Source: Lentisphaerota bacterium
GTDB lineage: Bacteria; Verrucomicrobiota; Lentisphaeria; Victivallales; Victivallaceae
NCBI GenBank assembly: GCA_015061815.1
Contig: SUVW01000002.1
Span: 105,502-169,501, forward strand
Reading direction: 5' to 3'
DNA: 64,000 bases
The notes under the pieces are model-generated. The model was given only the letters and a program-made list of their open reading frames with translations, did not search any database and was not told where the DNA came from. This document shows, piece by piece, positions 8,812 through 18,569 of this stretch. Made by a program: the position numbers and the translations under genes. Within the stretch, counting starts at the first letter, position 1. Every line of letters begins with the position of its first letter.

Positions 8812-10074
8812 TTATGCTTCAAACTTTTTGAAAAGCATCGTACCATTGTGACCGCCGAAACCGAGATTGCAATTCATCGCATAACGGACATCCCGCTTGC
8901 GCGCAGTATTCGGGGTGATATCCAAATCGCACTCCGGATCGGGATTTTCATAGTTGATCGTCGGCGGAATGATACCGTCTTCGATACTCTTGATACAGGC
9001 GATACACTCCAAACCGCCGGCTGCCCCCAGACCGTGTCCGGTGGTTCCTTTGGTACTGCTGACCGCAACTTTGCCGACAGCATCCCCCAGCGCGGCTTTG
9101 ATCGCCAGAGTTTCGTATTTATCGTTGAGTGAAGTACTGGTACCGTGAGCGTTGATGTAATCCAGCTCATCCGGAGCGATCCCGGCGTGACGCAGAGCCA
9201 TCTGAATGGCCCGGGCACAACCGTTGCCGTCCGGCGCAGGACTGGTGATGTGATAAGCATCCGCAGTTGCCCCGTAGCCCACTACCTCCGCAAGGATCGG
9301 AGCTCCCCGGCGGACAGCATGGCCCAGCTCTTCAAGAACCAGCACACCGGCACCCTCGGACATGACAAAACCATCACGGTCACGATCAAACGGACGGCTG
9401 GCATGCAACGGATCATCATTGCGGGTACTCAAGGCTTTCAGGGCACAGAATCCGGCCAGACCCAACGGCACGATGCTGGCTTCAGCACCACCGGCGACCA
9501 TCATATCCGCATCGTCATGTTTGATCGTCCAGAAAGCTTCACCGATGGAGTGACAACCGGTGGCACAGGCGGTGACCAATCCCAGGTTCGGACCGCGCAG
9601 ATCGTAACGCATAGCTACTGCACCGGCAGCCATATCGCTGATCATCATGGGAATAAGGAACGGGGAGACCCGGTCGGGGCCCTTTTCCAACAGCACCTGA
9701 CACTCCTTGCCCATCGTGGCCAAACCGCCGACACCGCTGGAAACCATACAGCCGAAACGGTCGCCATCCGGCCGCTTTTCCCCGGGATTATTGCTCAAAC
9801 CGGCGCACTGCAGTGCCTCGGCGGTGGCGATAATTGCGTACTGGGTGAAAAGATCCATCCGGCGGGCCTCTTTCGGAGAGATGAAGTTACTGACATCCAA
9901 TCCTTTGATCTCTCCGGCGATATGGGTGCGGTAAGCACTGGTATCAAACCGGGTTATAGTTCCGATACCGCATTTGCCGTTGACCAGAGCGTCCCAAAAA
10001 GCCGGAACATTATTTCCGACACAGGACAACACCCCGTATCCGGTCACCACTACTCTGCGTTCATTCATATTCAT
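8812..10074 (-). CDS. fabF: beta-ketoacyl-ACP synthase II
   Basis: FabF condenses malonyl-ACP with acyl-ACP in fatty acid elongation. The 420-residue protein has the thiolase-fold catalytic triad: Cys170 (VTACATG), His310 (INAHGTSTSLND) and His347 (STKGTTGHGLGAAGG). It lies 171 bases after acpP, its substrate carrier, on the same strand, the usual bacterial pairing. The ATG at 10074 has GAGG at good distance; the ATG two codons later is less well placed. Confidence 0.96.
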   Translation of the reverse strand: MNMNERRVVVTGYGVLSCVGNNVPAFWDALVNGKCGIGTITRFDTSAYRTHIAGEIKGLDVSNFISPKEARRMDLFTQYAIIATAEALQCAGLSNNPGEKRPDGDRFGCMVSSGVGGLATMGKECQVLLEKGPDRVSPFLIPMMISDMAAGAVAMRYDLRGPNLGLVTACATGCHSIGEAFWTIKHDDADMMVAGGAEASIVPLGLAGFCALKALSTRNDDPLHASRPFDRDRDGFVMSEGAGVLVLEELGHAVRRGAPILAEVVGYGATADAYHITSPAPDGNGCARAIQMALRHAGIAPDELDYINAHGTSTSLNDKYETLAIKAALGDAVGKVAVSSTKGTTGHGLGAAGGLECIACIKSIEDGIIPPTINYENPDPECDLDITPNTARKRDVRYAMNCNLGFGGHNGTMLFKKFEA

Positions 10075-10245
10075 TATGCCTCAATGCTTTGATTTCACTG
10101 ACTCAAAATCCGCGCTGTTTCCGGATATACTGTTGTACGATCCTGACCGGTCATGCGCAGCAATTTTCCGGAAATAAGAGAAAAGGGCCACCAATCATCA
10201 CTGATCAGCGACCCCATTCGTGAAACTGTTATGCGCAAAACGCAA

Positions 10246-10482
10246 TCAGTTCGCTTTGCTCTCGACGTAAGCGATAGCGTCACCGACAGTGGTCAGCTTT
10301 TCCGCTTCTTCGTCCGGAATATCGGCACCGAAGGCCTCTTCCAGAGCCATGACCAGCTCGACCTGATCGAGAGAGTCGGCACCGAGGTCTTCCACAAATT
10401 TGGCTTCCGGGGTGACCTGATCTTCAGCAACACCCAACTGCTCGACTACGATACTTTTTACTTTATCAGCGATTTCGGACAT
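10246..10482 (-). CDS. acpP: acyl carrier protein
   Basis: A 78-residue acidic helical protein with the phosphopantetheine attachment site Ser37 in [16 protein letters not shown]. It carries growing acyl chains as thioesters for fatty acid synthesis in the cytoplasm. The neighbour is fabF. The -35 and -10 elements are seen at 10561-10591 on the minus strand. Confidence 0.97.
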   Translation of the reverse strand: MSEIADKVKSIVVEQLGVAEDQVTPEAKFVEDLGADSLDQVELVMALEEAFGADIPDEEAEKLTTVGDAIAYVESKAN

Positions 10483-10560
10483 CTTTTTTTCCCTTTCCTA
10501 AAGTTGGTTTTAGAGTCCCAGTTCTTTCAATTTTTATTGCACCAAAACAATGCGTCTGTT

Positions 10561-10591
10561 ATAATATCGCTTCTTAACAGCAAAAAGTCAA
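10561..10591 (-). promoter_or_regulatory. candidate acpP promoter
   Basis: Minus strand: TTGACT (10591-10586), then 17-19 bases to overlapping GATATT/TATTAT hexamers (10568-10561), about 80 bases before the acpP start. Confidence 0.55.
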
Positions 10592-10675
10592 GTCTTTTTC
10601 CGCAAAAAGCTGCTTTTTTATTCCTTTTATCATATTTTTTTCTGATTTCACGACAATATTTTGTTCCGTTGCGGC

Positions 10676-10704
10676 TTGAAAAAATGATGGCGGCGGGATA
10701 TTTT
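10676..10704 (+). promoter_or_regulatory. candidate promoter of the thioredoxin-like gene and mnmE
   Basis: TTGAAA (10676-10681), 17-base spacer and TATTTT (10699-10704), about 40 bases before the ATG at 10746. Confidence 0.5.
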
Positions 10705-10745
10705 ATAACCAAAACATATCAACATATTGATTGAGGTTTCCGGTA

Positions 10746-11888
10746 ATGAAGAATTTATTTTTATCAACTGTTCTGCTCTCTGTTTTTTCCGTTTCGGCGG
10801 TATTGCCCGGCGACCGTCCGGGGGAGAGCCGCAGCAAACTTGAGTGGCTTGACTGTTCGCCCATGCCGCTGGGAAAACTGGATAAAGAAAAGCACCGCAG
10901 TATCCCCGGCTTGCGGGCGGTGGTTTTTATGTATACCCGGGCATCTGACAGTGACCGCCTGACCGCCATGCTGGAAAATTTCCGGCGGCAGTACCACGAC
11001 CGGCTGCTGATTTCGATCATTACGCCGGATACATTGAGCGATGCCCGGGAATTCCGGCAGCGTCACCGGGATGTCCGTCTGCGGATGGCGGTGGATATTG
11101 AAAGGAAAGTCACTCCGGAGTATATGCATCAAAGCGCAATGATCTTTCCGATGGCATTTCTGATGGATGCCGGCGGCACCATCCTCTGGCGGGGCGAAGC
11201 GGTGGATCTGCCGGAAGTCTGCGAAGCACAGCTGGCAGGCAAACTGGATTTGAATAAGCAGAAAAAACTTGATCCGATGATTTTGGAAATGCAGCAGCAC
11301 ATGCGGGATGGAAATCTTTTCAAAGTCCGTGAAGCTGCCGGAAAGATCCTGCAGTTTGCTCCGGAAAACGGTTCCGCCCTGCGGATGGCGGTATTTGCCG
11401 CTGAAAATCTCGGGCAGACCGGTGAAGCATGGCAGGCGGTCGCCGGAGCATTGCAAAAAGCTCCTGATATCCCCAGACTCCACTTTTCAGCGTTGGATAT
11501 GGTCAGCCGCCACCGGCAGCTGCGCAAACATCTGGATGAGGTGATTGAAAAATTCCATGCCCGGCCGTTTGCTCCGGAAGTGCGTTGTGCATTCATCGAA
11601 AGACTGCTTACTGACTTCCCGTTTGAATCCCGGGCCCTGATCGGGGCGGAAAAGATCCTGGCCGGAACTCCGGCGGCATTGAATGCCATGCCGGAACAAT
11701 TGGGGATCATCCTGATGGTCCGTTCCCGTCTGCGCTATGCCTTCGGAGATTTGGTTTCAGCGGAAGCGGATGCTGCTGAAGCGGTGCAATACTTTAAGAG
11801 TGCGGGATTGGAAAAAGCCCGGATGCAGGCACAAATGCAGCTGGATTTTTACCGTACTTTGCTCAAACATCTTGATTCAGGCAAATAA
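10746..11888 (+). CDS. secreted thioredoxin-like/TPR protein lacking a redox CxxC
   Basis: A 380-residue protein with a cleavable signal peptide (about 1-19, no lipobox). Residues about 45-165 resemble a TlpA-like thioredoxin fold (AVVFMYTRASDSDRL, IISPDTLSD-like strand, FPMAFLMDAGGTILWRGEA with the cis-Pro position), but no CxxC is present, so a redox role is unlikely. The C-terminal half is helical, with TPR-like hairpins (ENGSALRMAVFAAENLGQTGEAW). The function is unknown; a periplasmic binding or scaffold role is possible. Its stop abuts the mnmE start (TAAATG). The ATG at 10746 with GAGG upstream is preferred to an in-frame TTG at 10731. Confidence 0.7.
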   Translation: MKNLFLSTVLLSVFSVSAVLPGDRPGESRSKLEWLDCSPMPLGKLDKEKHRSIPGLRAVVFMYTRASDSDRLTAMLENFRRQYHDRLLISIITPDTLSDAREFRQRHRDVRLRMAVDIERKVTPEYMHQSAMIFPMAFLMDAGGTILWRGEAVDLPEVCEAQLAGKLDLNKQKKLDPMILEMQQHMRDGNLFKVREAAGKILQFAPENGSALRMAVFAAENLGQTGEAWQAVAGALQKAPDIPRLHFSALDMVSRHRQLRKHLDEVIEKFHARPFAPEVRCAFIERLLTDFPFESRALIGAEKILAGTPAALNAMPEQLGIILMVRSRLRYAFGDLVSAEADAAEAVQYFKSAGLEKARMQAQMQLDFYRTLLKHLDSGK

Positions 11889-13214
11889 ATGAATCAGTCT
11901 GACAATATCACAGCTTTTGCCAGTGCCATCGGCGGCGCAGTCACCGTCATCCGCCTTTCCGGGCCGCAAGTTCTGGATATCGCCAATCGTGTCTGGCGCG
12001 GCCGCACTGCATTGAGTGCCGCCAATGTCCGGAAAATGATGCTTGGCCGCGCCGCCGGAGATCAGGTGCTGGCGGTCTACATGAAAGCTCCATTCAGTTA
12101 TACCGGGGATGATGTCGTTGAATTGCAGTGTCACGGCGGAGCAGCGACCGCCAACGCAGTGATGAAAGAACTCCTTGCCGCCGGATGCCGGATGGCAGAA
12201 CCCGGAGAATTCACCTGCCGGGCCTTTCTCAACGGCAAACTCGACCTGCTTCAGGCTGAAGCAGTCGCGGATATTATCGCCTCTTCCGGTTCAGCAGCAC
12301 TGCATCTGGCCCAGAAGCAGTTGGCCGGAAGTTTAAGCAACCGGATCAATGAGTTATACGATCAGATCATAACTTTGCGCTCGGAGTGTGAATCGCGGCT
12401 GGATTTTCCGGATGAGGAGCTGGATTTTGACAACAGCGTACCGGAAAAACTGCAAAATGCCGGAAAAAATATTGAAAAACTGCTGGAATCCGCCACCGCC
12501 GGAGCGATCATCCGGGATGGAGTACCGGTAGTTCTGGCCGGGAAGCCCAATGCCGGCAAATCCAGTTTGCTCAATGCCATTTTAGGTTTTGACCGGGCGA
12601 TCGTCAGTGCCATCGCCGGAACGACCCGGGATACGGTGGAATCCGATGCCGTCATCCGGGGCATCGGAGTAAAACTGACCGATACTGCCGGTCTGCGCGA
12701 AAGCGATGATCCGGTGGAAAAAATGGGGATCGAGCGTTCATGGAATATGATCCGTTCCGGTGCTGTCACCTTCTGGCTGCTGGATGCTTCGGCAGATGAT
12801 CTGCTTGCAGAAACAGCGGCCATCGACCGCAACGCCCCCGGATTGATCGCAGTCTGGAACAAGTGTGATATCGTTCCGGAACGGCAACTGCCGGAAACCG
12901 GTCTGCCGACGGTAAAAATATCAGCTCTGACCGGAGAAAACATCACCGGACTTTTTGATGCTTTTGAAAAAACCGTTTTCGGAGGTGCCGCTCCGGTCAT
13001 GCCGGAACTGGCTCTCAATGCCCGCAGTGCCGCTTTGCTGACTGCTTCGCTGGAACATCTCACGCGTGCGGCCGGATTTTTCACTGACGGAGATTATGAA
13101 TTGTCTTCGCTTGAATTGGCCGAAGCTTCGGTGAAGATCGGGGAGATCACCGGACGGAGTGCGGCTCCGGATATTCTGGATAAGATATTCCACAAATTCT
13201 GTATCGGCAAATAG
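11889..13214 (+). CDS. mnmE: tRNA uridine-5-carboxymethylaminomethyl modification GTPase
   Basis: MnmE works with MnmG to modify U34 of several tRNAs. The 441-residue product has the N-terminal tetrahydrofolate-binding domain (to about 115), a helical domain, and an inserted G domain with P-loop GKPNAGKS (218-225), switch region GTTRDTVE, DTAGLRE and NKCD, and it ends with FCIGK, the conserved C-terminal Cys motif. Length agrees with E. coli (454). mnmG is not nearby. It follows the thioredoxin-like gene without a gap. Confidence 0.97.
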   Translation: MNQSDNITAFASAIGGAVTVIRLSGPQVLDIANRVWRGRTALSAANVRKMMLGRAAGDQVLAVYMKAPFSYTGDDVVELQCHGGAATANAVMKELLAAGCRMAEPGEFTCRAFLNGKLDLLQAEAVADIIASSGSAALHLAQKQLAGSLSNRINELYDQIITLRSECESRLDFPDEELDFDNSVPEKLQNAGKNIEKLLESATAGAIIRDGVPVVLAGKPNAGKSSLLNAILGFDRAIVSAIAGTTRDTVESDAVIRGIGVKLTDTAGLRESDDPVEKMGIERSWNMIRSGAVTFWLLDASADDLLAETAAIDRNAPGLIAVWNKCDIVPERQLPETGLPTVKISALTGENITGLFDAFEKTVFGGAAPVMPELALNARSAALLTASLEHLTRAAGFFTDGDYELSSLELAEASVKIGEITGRSAAPDILDKIFHKFCIGK

Positions 13215-13224
13215 GAGGTGATTC

Positions 13225-13797
13225 ATGGATTTTCAAACAGTGGCATCGACCCGGCGGACCATCCGCAGATTTGAACAGCGCGAAGTTCCTGAAACAGAGT
13301 TGCGCCATTTGATCGACATGGCCCGCTACTCATCGTGTGCATCCAACAAGCAACCTTTGCGTTATCTGGTAATCCGGGAAAAGGAGCTGGTGCGTCAGAT
13401 ATTTGAAACCACCCGCTGGGCGGGATTGGTCGCTCCGCGCCGGACTCCGCAGTGGGGAGTCGATGCGCCATTGTGCTTCATTGCAGTGACCGCACCGGAA
13501 AATGCCGGAACCTTTATCCATGCCGATGCCGGGGCGGCGATCCAGAGCATGGAATTGGCCGCATGGGAAAGAAAACTCGGATGCTGCTGGTTTGCTTCAT
13601 TCGACCCGGAAAAGGTGCAGGAACTGACTCTGCTGCCCGCCGGATACAAAGTGCTTTATCTGGTCGCAGTGGGATTTCCCGCCGAAGAACCGGTGACCGA
13701 AAATGCGGAAAACGGCGATGTCGCCTATTATCTGGATGAAAATGATGTATTGCATGTCCCGAAACTGTCTGCTGACGAGATAACCAGATGGCTGTGA
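13225..13797 (+). CDS. nitroreductase-family FMN protein
   Basis: A 190-residue nitroreductase-like flavoprotein. The N terminus TRRTIRRFEQREVPETELRHLIDMARYSSCASNKQP is the typical FMN-binding RxxRxF plus the substrate-proximal loop; ADAGAAIQSMELAAWERKLGCCW is the conserved helix at the dimer interface. Such enzymes reduce nitro-aromatics, quinones or other acceptors with NAD(P)H; the physiological substrate is unknown. It has a strong AGGAGGTGATTC ribosome site and overlaps the next gene by 10 bases. Confidence 0.85.
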   Translation: MDFQTVASTRRTIRRFEQREVPETELRHLIDMARYSSCASNKQPLRYLVIREKELVRQIFETTRWAGLVAPRRTPQWGVDAPLCFIAVTAPENAGTFIHADAGAAIQSMELAAWERKLGCCWFASFDPEKVQELTLLPAGYKVLYLVAVGFPAEEPVTENAENGDVAYYLDENDVLHVPKLSADEITRWL

Positions 13798-15521
13798 ACA
13801 AAAAAATCTTTCCATATCTGACAGCAGCGATACTGCTGGTACTGCCGTTTCTGGCCATGCCGCTGGCATTCTGCCGTTTTACCGGAAGACCGTTCCCTTT
13901 GTACGGGTTGGTAACGATGGTTACTCTGCCGGTCATCGCGCTCTTTTCCGCCGGGATGCTTCTTTTTTTTCCCGAAAGGCTCAAACAGCTTTTATCTGAC
14001 CGTAAGTTATGGCCGCTTGCCGCAAGCGGTATTTTGCTGACCGCAGTTGCCGGATATCAAACTCTGACCGGCATGATCACCGCCGAAGGTTTCCTGACCG
14101 TAATGTTTTACCTGCTGACACCGATGGCCGGGGCGATAGCAGCAGAAGAGTTGAAAAAACTTCTGCCCGTATTCGCTCCTGCCGCAGCGGGAATATTGAT
14201 ATACAGCGGGGTCATGTCAGAAAAATTCACCGGATTGACCGGAAACTGGAATTGGACCCAGGGGGCGGTGGTCGCACTGCTGCCGGGAATATTGCTGCTG
14301 CGGAAAAAGTGGTACGATTCTCCGGCAAAATGGAAGTATGCCCTTATTTTTCCAGGAATTTTTCTGCTGCTGTTTGCAATATTTTTTCCGGATGGTGTGT
14401 CCCGTTCGGCTCTGACTGCAGCGGTGTTGACCGCCGGAATGATATTTACCGGTCACCGTTTGACTTCGCCCCGGAGCCGTAATATACTCATTCTGGCTTT
14501 TCTGGCAGTTGCAGCAGTGGTTTTTGCGGTGGCCGGATTTGCCGGGGACAGCGGTGAGACCCGTATCCACATCTGGCGCGGCGCGGCGGGGGTCATCGGG
14601 GAGTATTTTCTCACCGGCTGCGGACAATTCAGCGAATATATCCGGATGTATCTGCCGGAAGCCTACTTTTTCTCGTCATTTCCCGCCCCGCACATCGATC
14701 ATGCCCACAACGATCTGCTCAATATCTTTGCAGAAAACGGCATTGCAGGAGCGATATTTTACCTAACGGCGATCTGGACAATTCTGCGCCGGGAAGTGCA
14801 TAGCGCGCCGGAAACTTTCTGCCGGTGGATCTTTCTGACACTGCTGATCTGCGGATGGTTCGATCAGCACAACATCACGGTCCTGTGCGGCACGCTTCTG
14901 ACGTTGAGTGCCGGAATACAGCTTGCATCCGGCAGGCATCCGGAAGAATCCGTCTGCCGGTGGCGTCCGGCGGCCATCCCGCTTGGAGCTGCAGCAATCA
15001 TTTATGCGTTTTTTATGATGGCGGTCAATCTGTCATCCGGCAGCTTTATCCGGCGCGGGGATCTGCAGCTGTTCCGGGGAGATATTGCCGGAGCGGTGAG
15101 ATCGTACAATGATTCCATCCGGGAAAAACCGACAGTCCACGCCCTTTATCAACTGGCAGAATTGTCACTTGTCACCCAAAGACCGGATCGTACATTCCAT
15201 TATCTGGAAAAACTGGAAAGTGATTGCGCCCGCCGCTGCTACCGCCATTCCCAGCGGCTCAAAGGAGTGGCGGCGATGATGACCGGAAATTTCACCGTTG
15301 CCGCCGAAGCAATGACCAAAGAGTTGAAAAACGCTCCTTTCAGCATTATCAATGCCCGGTGGAATTATCTGCTGCTCTGTTCTATCGGCACTGCTCCGCA
15401 AACCCGGAACGCCGCCTGGGAACACTTGCGTTATCTCTGTTCCCTGCGCGGGATAACTCCGGAAGCGGCCGCCACCATCTCTCCGGCAGTCGATGACGGA
15501 GCATTTCCGGTCAATCCGTAA
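13788..15521 (+). CDS. O-antigen ligase/polymerase-like membrane protein with C-terminal TPR region
   Basis: A 577-residue polytopic protein with about 11-12 hydrophobic helices between residues 5 and 415. The motif HIDHAHNDLLNIFAENGIAGAIFYL (about 304-328) is typical of the Wzy_C/WaaL superfamily, whose periplasmic loop His is important for transfer of polysaccharide or O-antigen. The last 150 residues form soluble helical repeats (GDIAGAVRSYNDSIREKP) resembling TPR. It may ligate or polymerise a surface glycan or glycosylate proteins. The end overlaps the convergent dus gene by 11 bases. Confidence 0.75.
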   Translation: MAVNKKIFPYLTAAILLVLPFLAMPLAFCRFTGRPFPLYGLVTMVTLPVIALFSAGMLLFFPERLKQLLSDRKLWPLAASGILLTAVAGYQTLTGMITAEGFLTVMFYLLTPMAGAIAAEELKKLLPVFAPAAAGILIYSGVMSEKFTGLTGNWNWTQGAVVALLPGILLLRKKWYDSPAKWKYALIFPGIFLLLFAIFFPDGVSRSALTAAVLTAGMIFTGHRLTSPRSRNILILAFLAVAAVVFAVAGFAGDSGETRIHIWRGAAGVIGEYFLTGCGQFSEYIRMYLPEAYFFSSFPAPHIDHAHNDLLNIFAENGIAGAIFYLTAIWTILRREVHSAPETFCRWIFLTLLICGWFDQHNITVLCGTLLTLSAGIQLASGRHPEESVCRWRPAAIPLGAAAIIYAFFMMAVNLSSGSFIRRGDLQLFRGDIAGAVRSYNDSIREKPTVHALYQLAELSLVTQRPDRTFHYLEKLESDCARRCYRHSQRLKGVAAMMTGNFTVAAEAMTKELKNAPFSIINARWNYLLLCSIGTAPQTRNAAWEHLRYLCSLRGITPEAAATISPAVDDGAFPVNP

Positions 15522-16491
15522 GGATCCTCCGGGGAGCAGTCGAAACAGCGGCCACTGCCGCACGGTCAAGCAGTTTATCCAGATCCGCAAAAGAACTCAA
15601 TCCGGATGCTTCCGCCCGCAACGCCGCTGGAAAACCGCGACCTTTGAGGTAATCATGCACGATTTTCCGCGCCTGACGCATGGCAGAAGCCTCCCCGTAA
15701 AGCGCGATCATTTCCGAAACATGGAAGCGGACGATGCTTTTCCACTCCGCCAGAGCCGGCGGCAATTTCCCTCCGGATAATTCACCGAAAAGCCAGGGAT
15801 TGCCCATGATCCCCTGTGCCAGCATCACCCTTGAACAACCGGTCTCCCGGCGGATGGTATCGTAAGTTTCCCGGGAATTCACCCCGCCGTTGGCAATCAC
15901 CGGAATATCCGGGAATGCCTCCCGGACCGCCCTGATGACCGAAAAATGTACCGTCCCGGTATAAAAGTGACTCCTTGTCCGGCCGTGAACCGTCAAAGCC
16001 TTCGCTCCGGCATCGACCAATCCGGCACACAATTCCAGCGTGGGAGCCGGATCAGTTTCATCCAGTATCCGCAATTTGGCCGTCACAGTAAAACGGCTTA
16101 CTCCGGCAATCGCCCGGAAACAGGCTACCGCCCGATCGATATTCTCTCCCAGAGCCGCACCGGCACCCTTTTTCACCACTTTGGGAACCGGACAGCCGAG
16201 ATTGAAATCCAGAAGCGAAAAATCTCTCTCATTGAGTTTGGCAGTTGCGCGTTTGAGCAGCTCTTCATCTGCTCCGACCAGCTGCACCGCCAGAAAATCC
16301 TCTTCCGCGCCGCGTTTGAGCAGAGCTTCGCCGTTGCCGTTGGCGTAAGCAAGACTGGCCGCATCGACCATTTCGGTAAAAGCATACCGGCAGCCGCAAC
16401 GGTACGCCGCACGGCGGTATGCCAGATCGGTAAAACCGGATAACGGAGCCATGATCAGGGCATTTTCCGGATATATAAAGCCGGGTGTCAT
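15511..16491 (-). CDS. dus: tRNA-dihydrouridine synthase
   Basis: Dus enzymes reduce uridines in tRNA D loops with FMN and NADPH. The 326-residue TIM-barrel product has IMAPLSGFTDLAYRR at the FMN site, the catalytic Cys in FNLGCPVPKVVKKGAG, TAKLRI, TVHGRTR and VIANGGVNSRETYD, all standard in the family. Length is typical; DusB-like subclass is a guess. It is the last gene of a tight string asd-lipoprotein-HTH-dus (3-base gap to the HTH gene). Confidence 0.93.
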   Translation of the reverse strand: MTPGFIYPENALIMAPLSGFTDLAYRRAAYRCGCRYAFTEMVDAASLAYANGNGEALLKRGAEEDFLAVQLVGADEELLKRATAKLNERDFSLLDFNLGCPVPKVVKKGAGAALGENIDRAVACFRAIAGVSRFTVTAKLRILDETDPAPTLELCAGLVDAGAKALTVHGRTRSHFYTGTVHFSVIRAVREAFPDIPVIANGGVNSRETYDTIRRETGCSRVMLAQGIMGNPWLFGELSGGKLPPALAEWKSIVRFHVSEMIALYGEASAMRQARKIVHDYLKGRGFPAALRAEASGLSSFADLDKLLDRAAVAAVSTAPRRILTD

Positions 16492-16494
16492 CGC

Positions 16495-17028
16495 TTAAAA
16501 AAGTTCTTTGCGCTGACGTTTGGCTTCGGCGGTGGCTTCGGCAGTGACTTCCGCCAGCATAGTTTCGCGCATGTCTTTATCCATTGCCATGAAATTACCC
16601 ATCAACTCATTTTCCGCCGCAGACAAACTGGAAAATCCAGCCGGTTCCGCCGGAGCAGGCAGAACTTCGGCGAAACGGCGGATGATCTGCTTTTTCTCCC
16701 TGTCGTTGAAAATGGCGAATTCATCCAGCAGAACTTTCTGCTCGCTGAGCATATTCACCAATTCCGGGTGACGGCGGTAGGCACTTCCCAGACGCGGCGG
16801 CGGAGTTTTGATCGGTTCGGGGCCCTCAAGATAAGGTTTGAGCAGCGGATAGAGTTTATCCCAGGTCTCACTGCGGATATTTTTTGCCTGACGGTCGATA
16901 TAACGGCGCAACAATTCAATGCGAATGCCGTTGAGCCGGGAAATATCCTCAAAGGAGAGATTTTCCGAACACTTCTCCACCGCCTCAAGGAACTCTTTAT
17001 TGAAACTTTTTTCAACTTTGTCGGACAT
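16495..17028 (-). CDS. putative small HTH DNA-binding protein
   Basis: A 177-residue acidic/basic helical protein without membrane segments. Residues about 25-70 (SFEDISRLNGIRIELLRRYIDRQAKNI with TWDKLYPLLKPYL) look like a Cro/CI-type helix-turn-helix, where a second helix set ends with the XRE-like WxxLxPxL. The C-terminal half is helical with no recognised domain. It might regulate its own operon, but no target is identified. ATG at 17028 has GAGAGGAA upstream; a TTG two codons earlier is less likely. It is separated by only 2 bases from the lipoprotein gene and 3 from dus. Confidence 0.55.
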   Translation of the reverse strand: MSDKVEKSFNKEFLEAVEKCSENLSFEDISRLNGIRIELLRRYIDRQAKNIRSETWDKLYPLLKPYLEGPEPIKTPPPRLGSAYRRHPELVNMLSEQKVLLDEFAIFNDREKKQIIRRFAEVLPAPAEPAGFSSLSAAENELMGNFMAMDKDMRETMLAEVTAEATAEAKRQRKELF

Positions 17029-17030
17029 GG

Positions 17031-18557
17031 TCAATTCCTCTCTTCCTGATAGTCAAATACTGCAGCCAGCTTTATCAGATGGCGGAATACTTTTTCATCA
17101 TATTTTTTTACGGTCTGCAAAAAAGCGATGATCCGCCGGAAATTGCAGTTGCCGGATAATTCAAATTTTTCGATCTTTCCGTCACTGAAAAGAATGCAAA
17201 AACTGTTCCCGTGCGGCATCAGAATAAATGACGGGACCGGAACTGCTGATTCGATCCTGCCGAAATAAAATACGGACAACTCCGGAGAAACTTCATATTT
17301 ACCGGCGGCCATATCCGGCTTTTCTTTCAACATTCCGGCGGCTTCCGGCAATATCTGCTCACAGCGGCATGAAATATTTTCCTCATTCTCCGCCGCTTCA
17401 CTCTCTCCCGCGTTCTCCCCTGCCTCTTCCGCTTCCCCGGCATCCTGCTGTTTTGCACTCGGAAACTTGATTTTTCCCAGCAATTCAGCAAAATCCAGAG
17501 CGAGCAGCCCATCCTGAAGCTGCCATGCTCCGATCTGATTGCTGCGAAGCAGAAAACCCTCTTTTTCCCGGGTAACAGTGATGATTTCCGGTGCTTCACA
17601 ATCCGGATAAAGGATATTCAGCTCTCCGATGGCAGTGCAGCTGATCGATTCTCCGGCAGAGGCGATCATAACGGCTACTGCCTTTTCCGGCTGCCGGTAA
17701 AACAGGAATTCCCGTTCTTTCCCGGGTTGAAAACTGACGGAGGAACGGAACACTTTTTCCACATCTCCGGTGGAGTAGTATACCGTGCGCCCCTGATGAT
17801 GGGAAACAATGGCACCATTTCCCAATTTGATCCGGGAAAGCTGATTTTTCCCCCCGGGGCCCATCGCCGCCAAACGGCAGAAATTGAATACCTTGGCCGA
17901 AGGATCGGGAAATTCGATCTTGAATGAATCTTCACCCTCTCCGAGCAAAATGATCTCCCAGATGCCGGCACAGTTTTTCAGCAGTTCCGGCAGCGGGAAT
18001 CCGGATGGAAACGCTCCGGCAAAGGCATCCTGATACATCCCGGAACGGGAAAGTGCCGTCAGCAGAGCTTCCGGCCGCAGATCAGCAGCGGCAGCACTAT
18101 AATAACCCGCCGGCAAACCGGAAATAAAACCGGAAACATCGATCCGGTTTTCTGCCGCCGGCAATTCATTTATCAATCCGGGCGCAGACGGCTCCAGAGC
18201 CAGAAAGCCCCGGCTGTGACACCTTTCACCCGAAATCACGGTCGTACTGTGCCCGCTGCCGCCGGCATGTTCCAAACCGGAAAGGTCGCGCAAAAGATGC
18301 CATGAGCTTACATAAAACATCAATTTGCGCTGTTCAGTATCGACCAGATCACCTTTCCAGAGGGTCTTCTCAATGATCCGGTCAACATAATCGGAACTCA
18401 TCCGCCACGCAGAAGCGGCTGTCACCGAAAATTCGATGCCCTCCTTATCCAGATGTTTTCCGATACTCTCAATTACCGGACGCTCCGGCGGCACAGCGGC
18501 ACAACCGGCCCAAGCCAGTGCCACCGCTGCCGAGATCAGCCGCCATCCGGTAATCAT
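17031..18557 (-). CDS. lipoprotein of unknown function
   Basis: A 508-residue product with a lipoprotein signal (LAWAGC, Cys19). The body is beta-rich, without recognised catalytic motifs; an acidic low-complexity stretch (GEAEEAGENAGESEAAENEE) occurs at about 377-397. The region GGSGHSTTVISGERC and repeated short hydrophobic strands suggest a folded periplasmic or outer-membrane-anchored domain. Nothing in the sequence identifies a substrate. It lies 12 bases after asd and 2 bases before the HTH gene, so co-transcription is likely. Confidence 0.7.
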   Translation of the reverse strand: MITGWRLISAAVALAWAGCAAVPPERPVIESIGKHLDKEGIEFSVTAASAWRMSSDYVDRIIEKTLWKGDLVDTEQRKLMFYVSSWHLLRDLSGLEHAGGSGHSTTVISGERCHSRGFLALEPSAPGLINELPAAENRIDVSGFISGLPAGYYSAAAADLRPEALLTALSRSGMYQDAFAGAFPSGFPLPELLKNCAGIWEIILLGEGEDSFKIEFPDPSAKVFNFCRLAAMGPGGKNQLSRIKLGNGAIVSHHQGRTVYYSTGDVEKVFRSSVSFQPGKEREFLFYRQPEKAVAVMIASAGESISCTAIGELNILYPDCEAPEIITVTREKEGFLLRSNQIGAWQLQDGLLALDFAELLGKIKFPSAKQQDAGEAEEAGENAGESEAAENEENISCRCEQILPEAAGMLKEKPDMAAGKYEVSPELSVFYFGRIESAVPVPSFILMPHGNSFCILFSDGKIEKFELSGNCNFRRIIAFLQTVKKYDEKVFRHLIKLAAVFDYQEERN

Positions 18558-18569
18558 TCAACTCTCCTT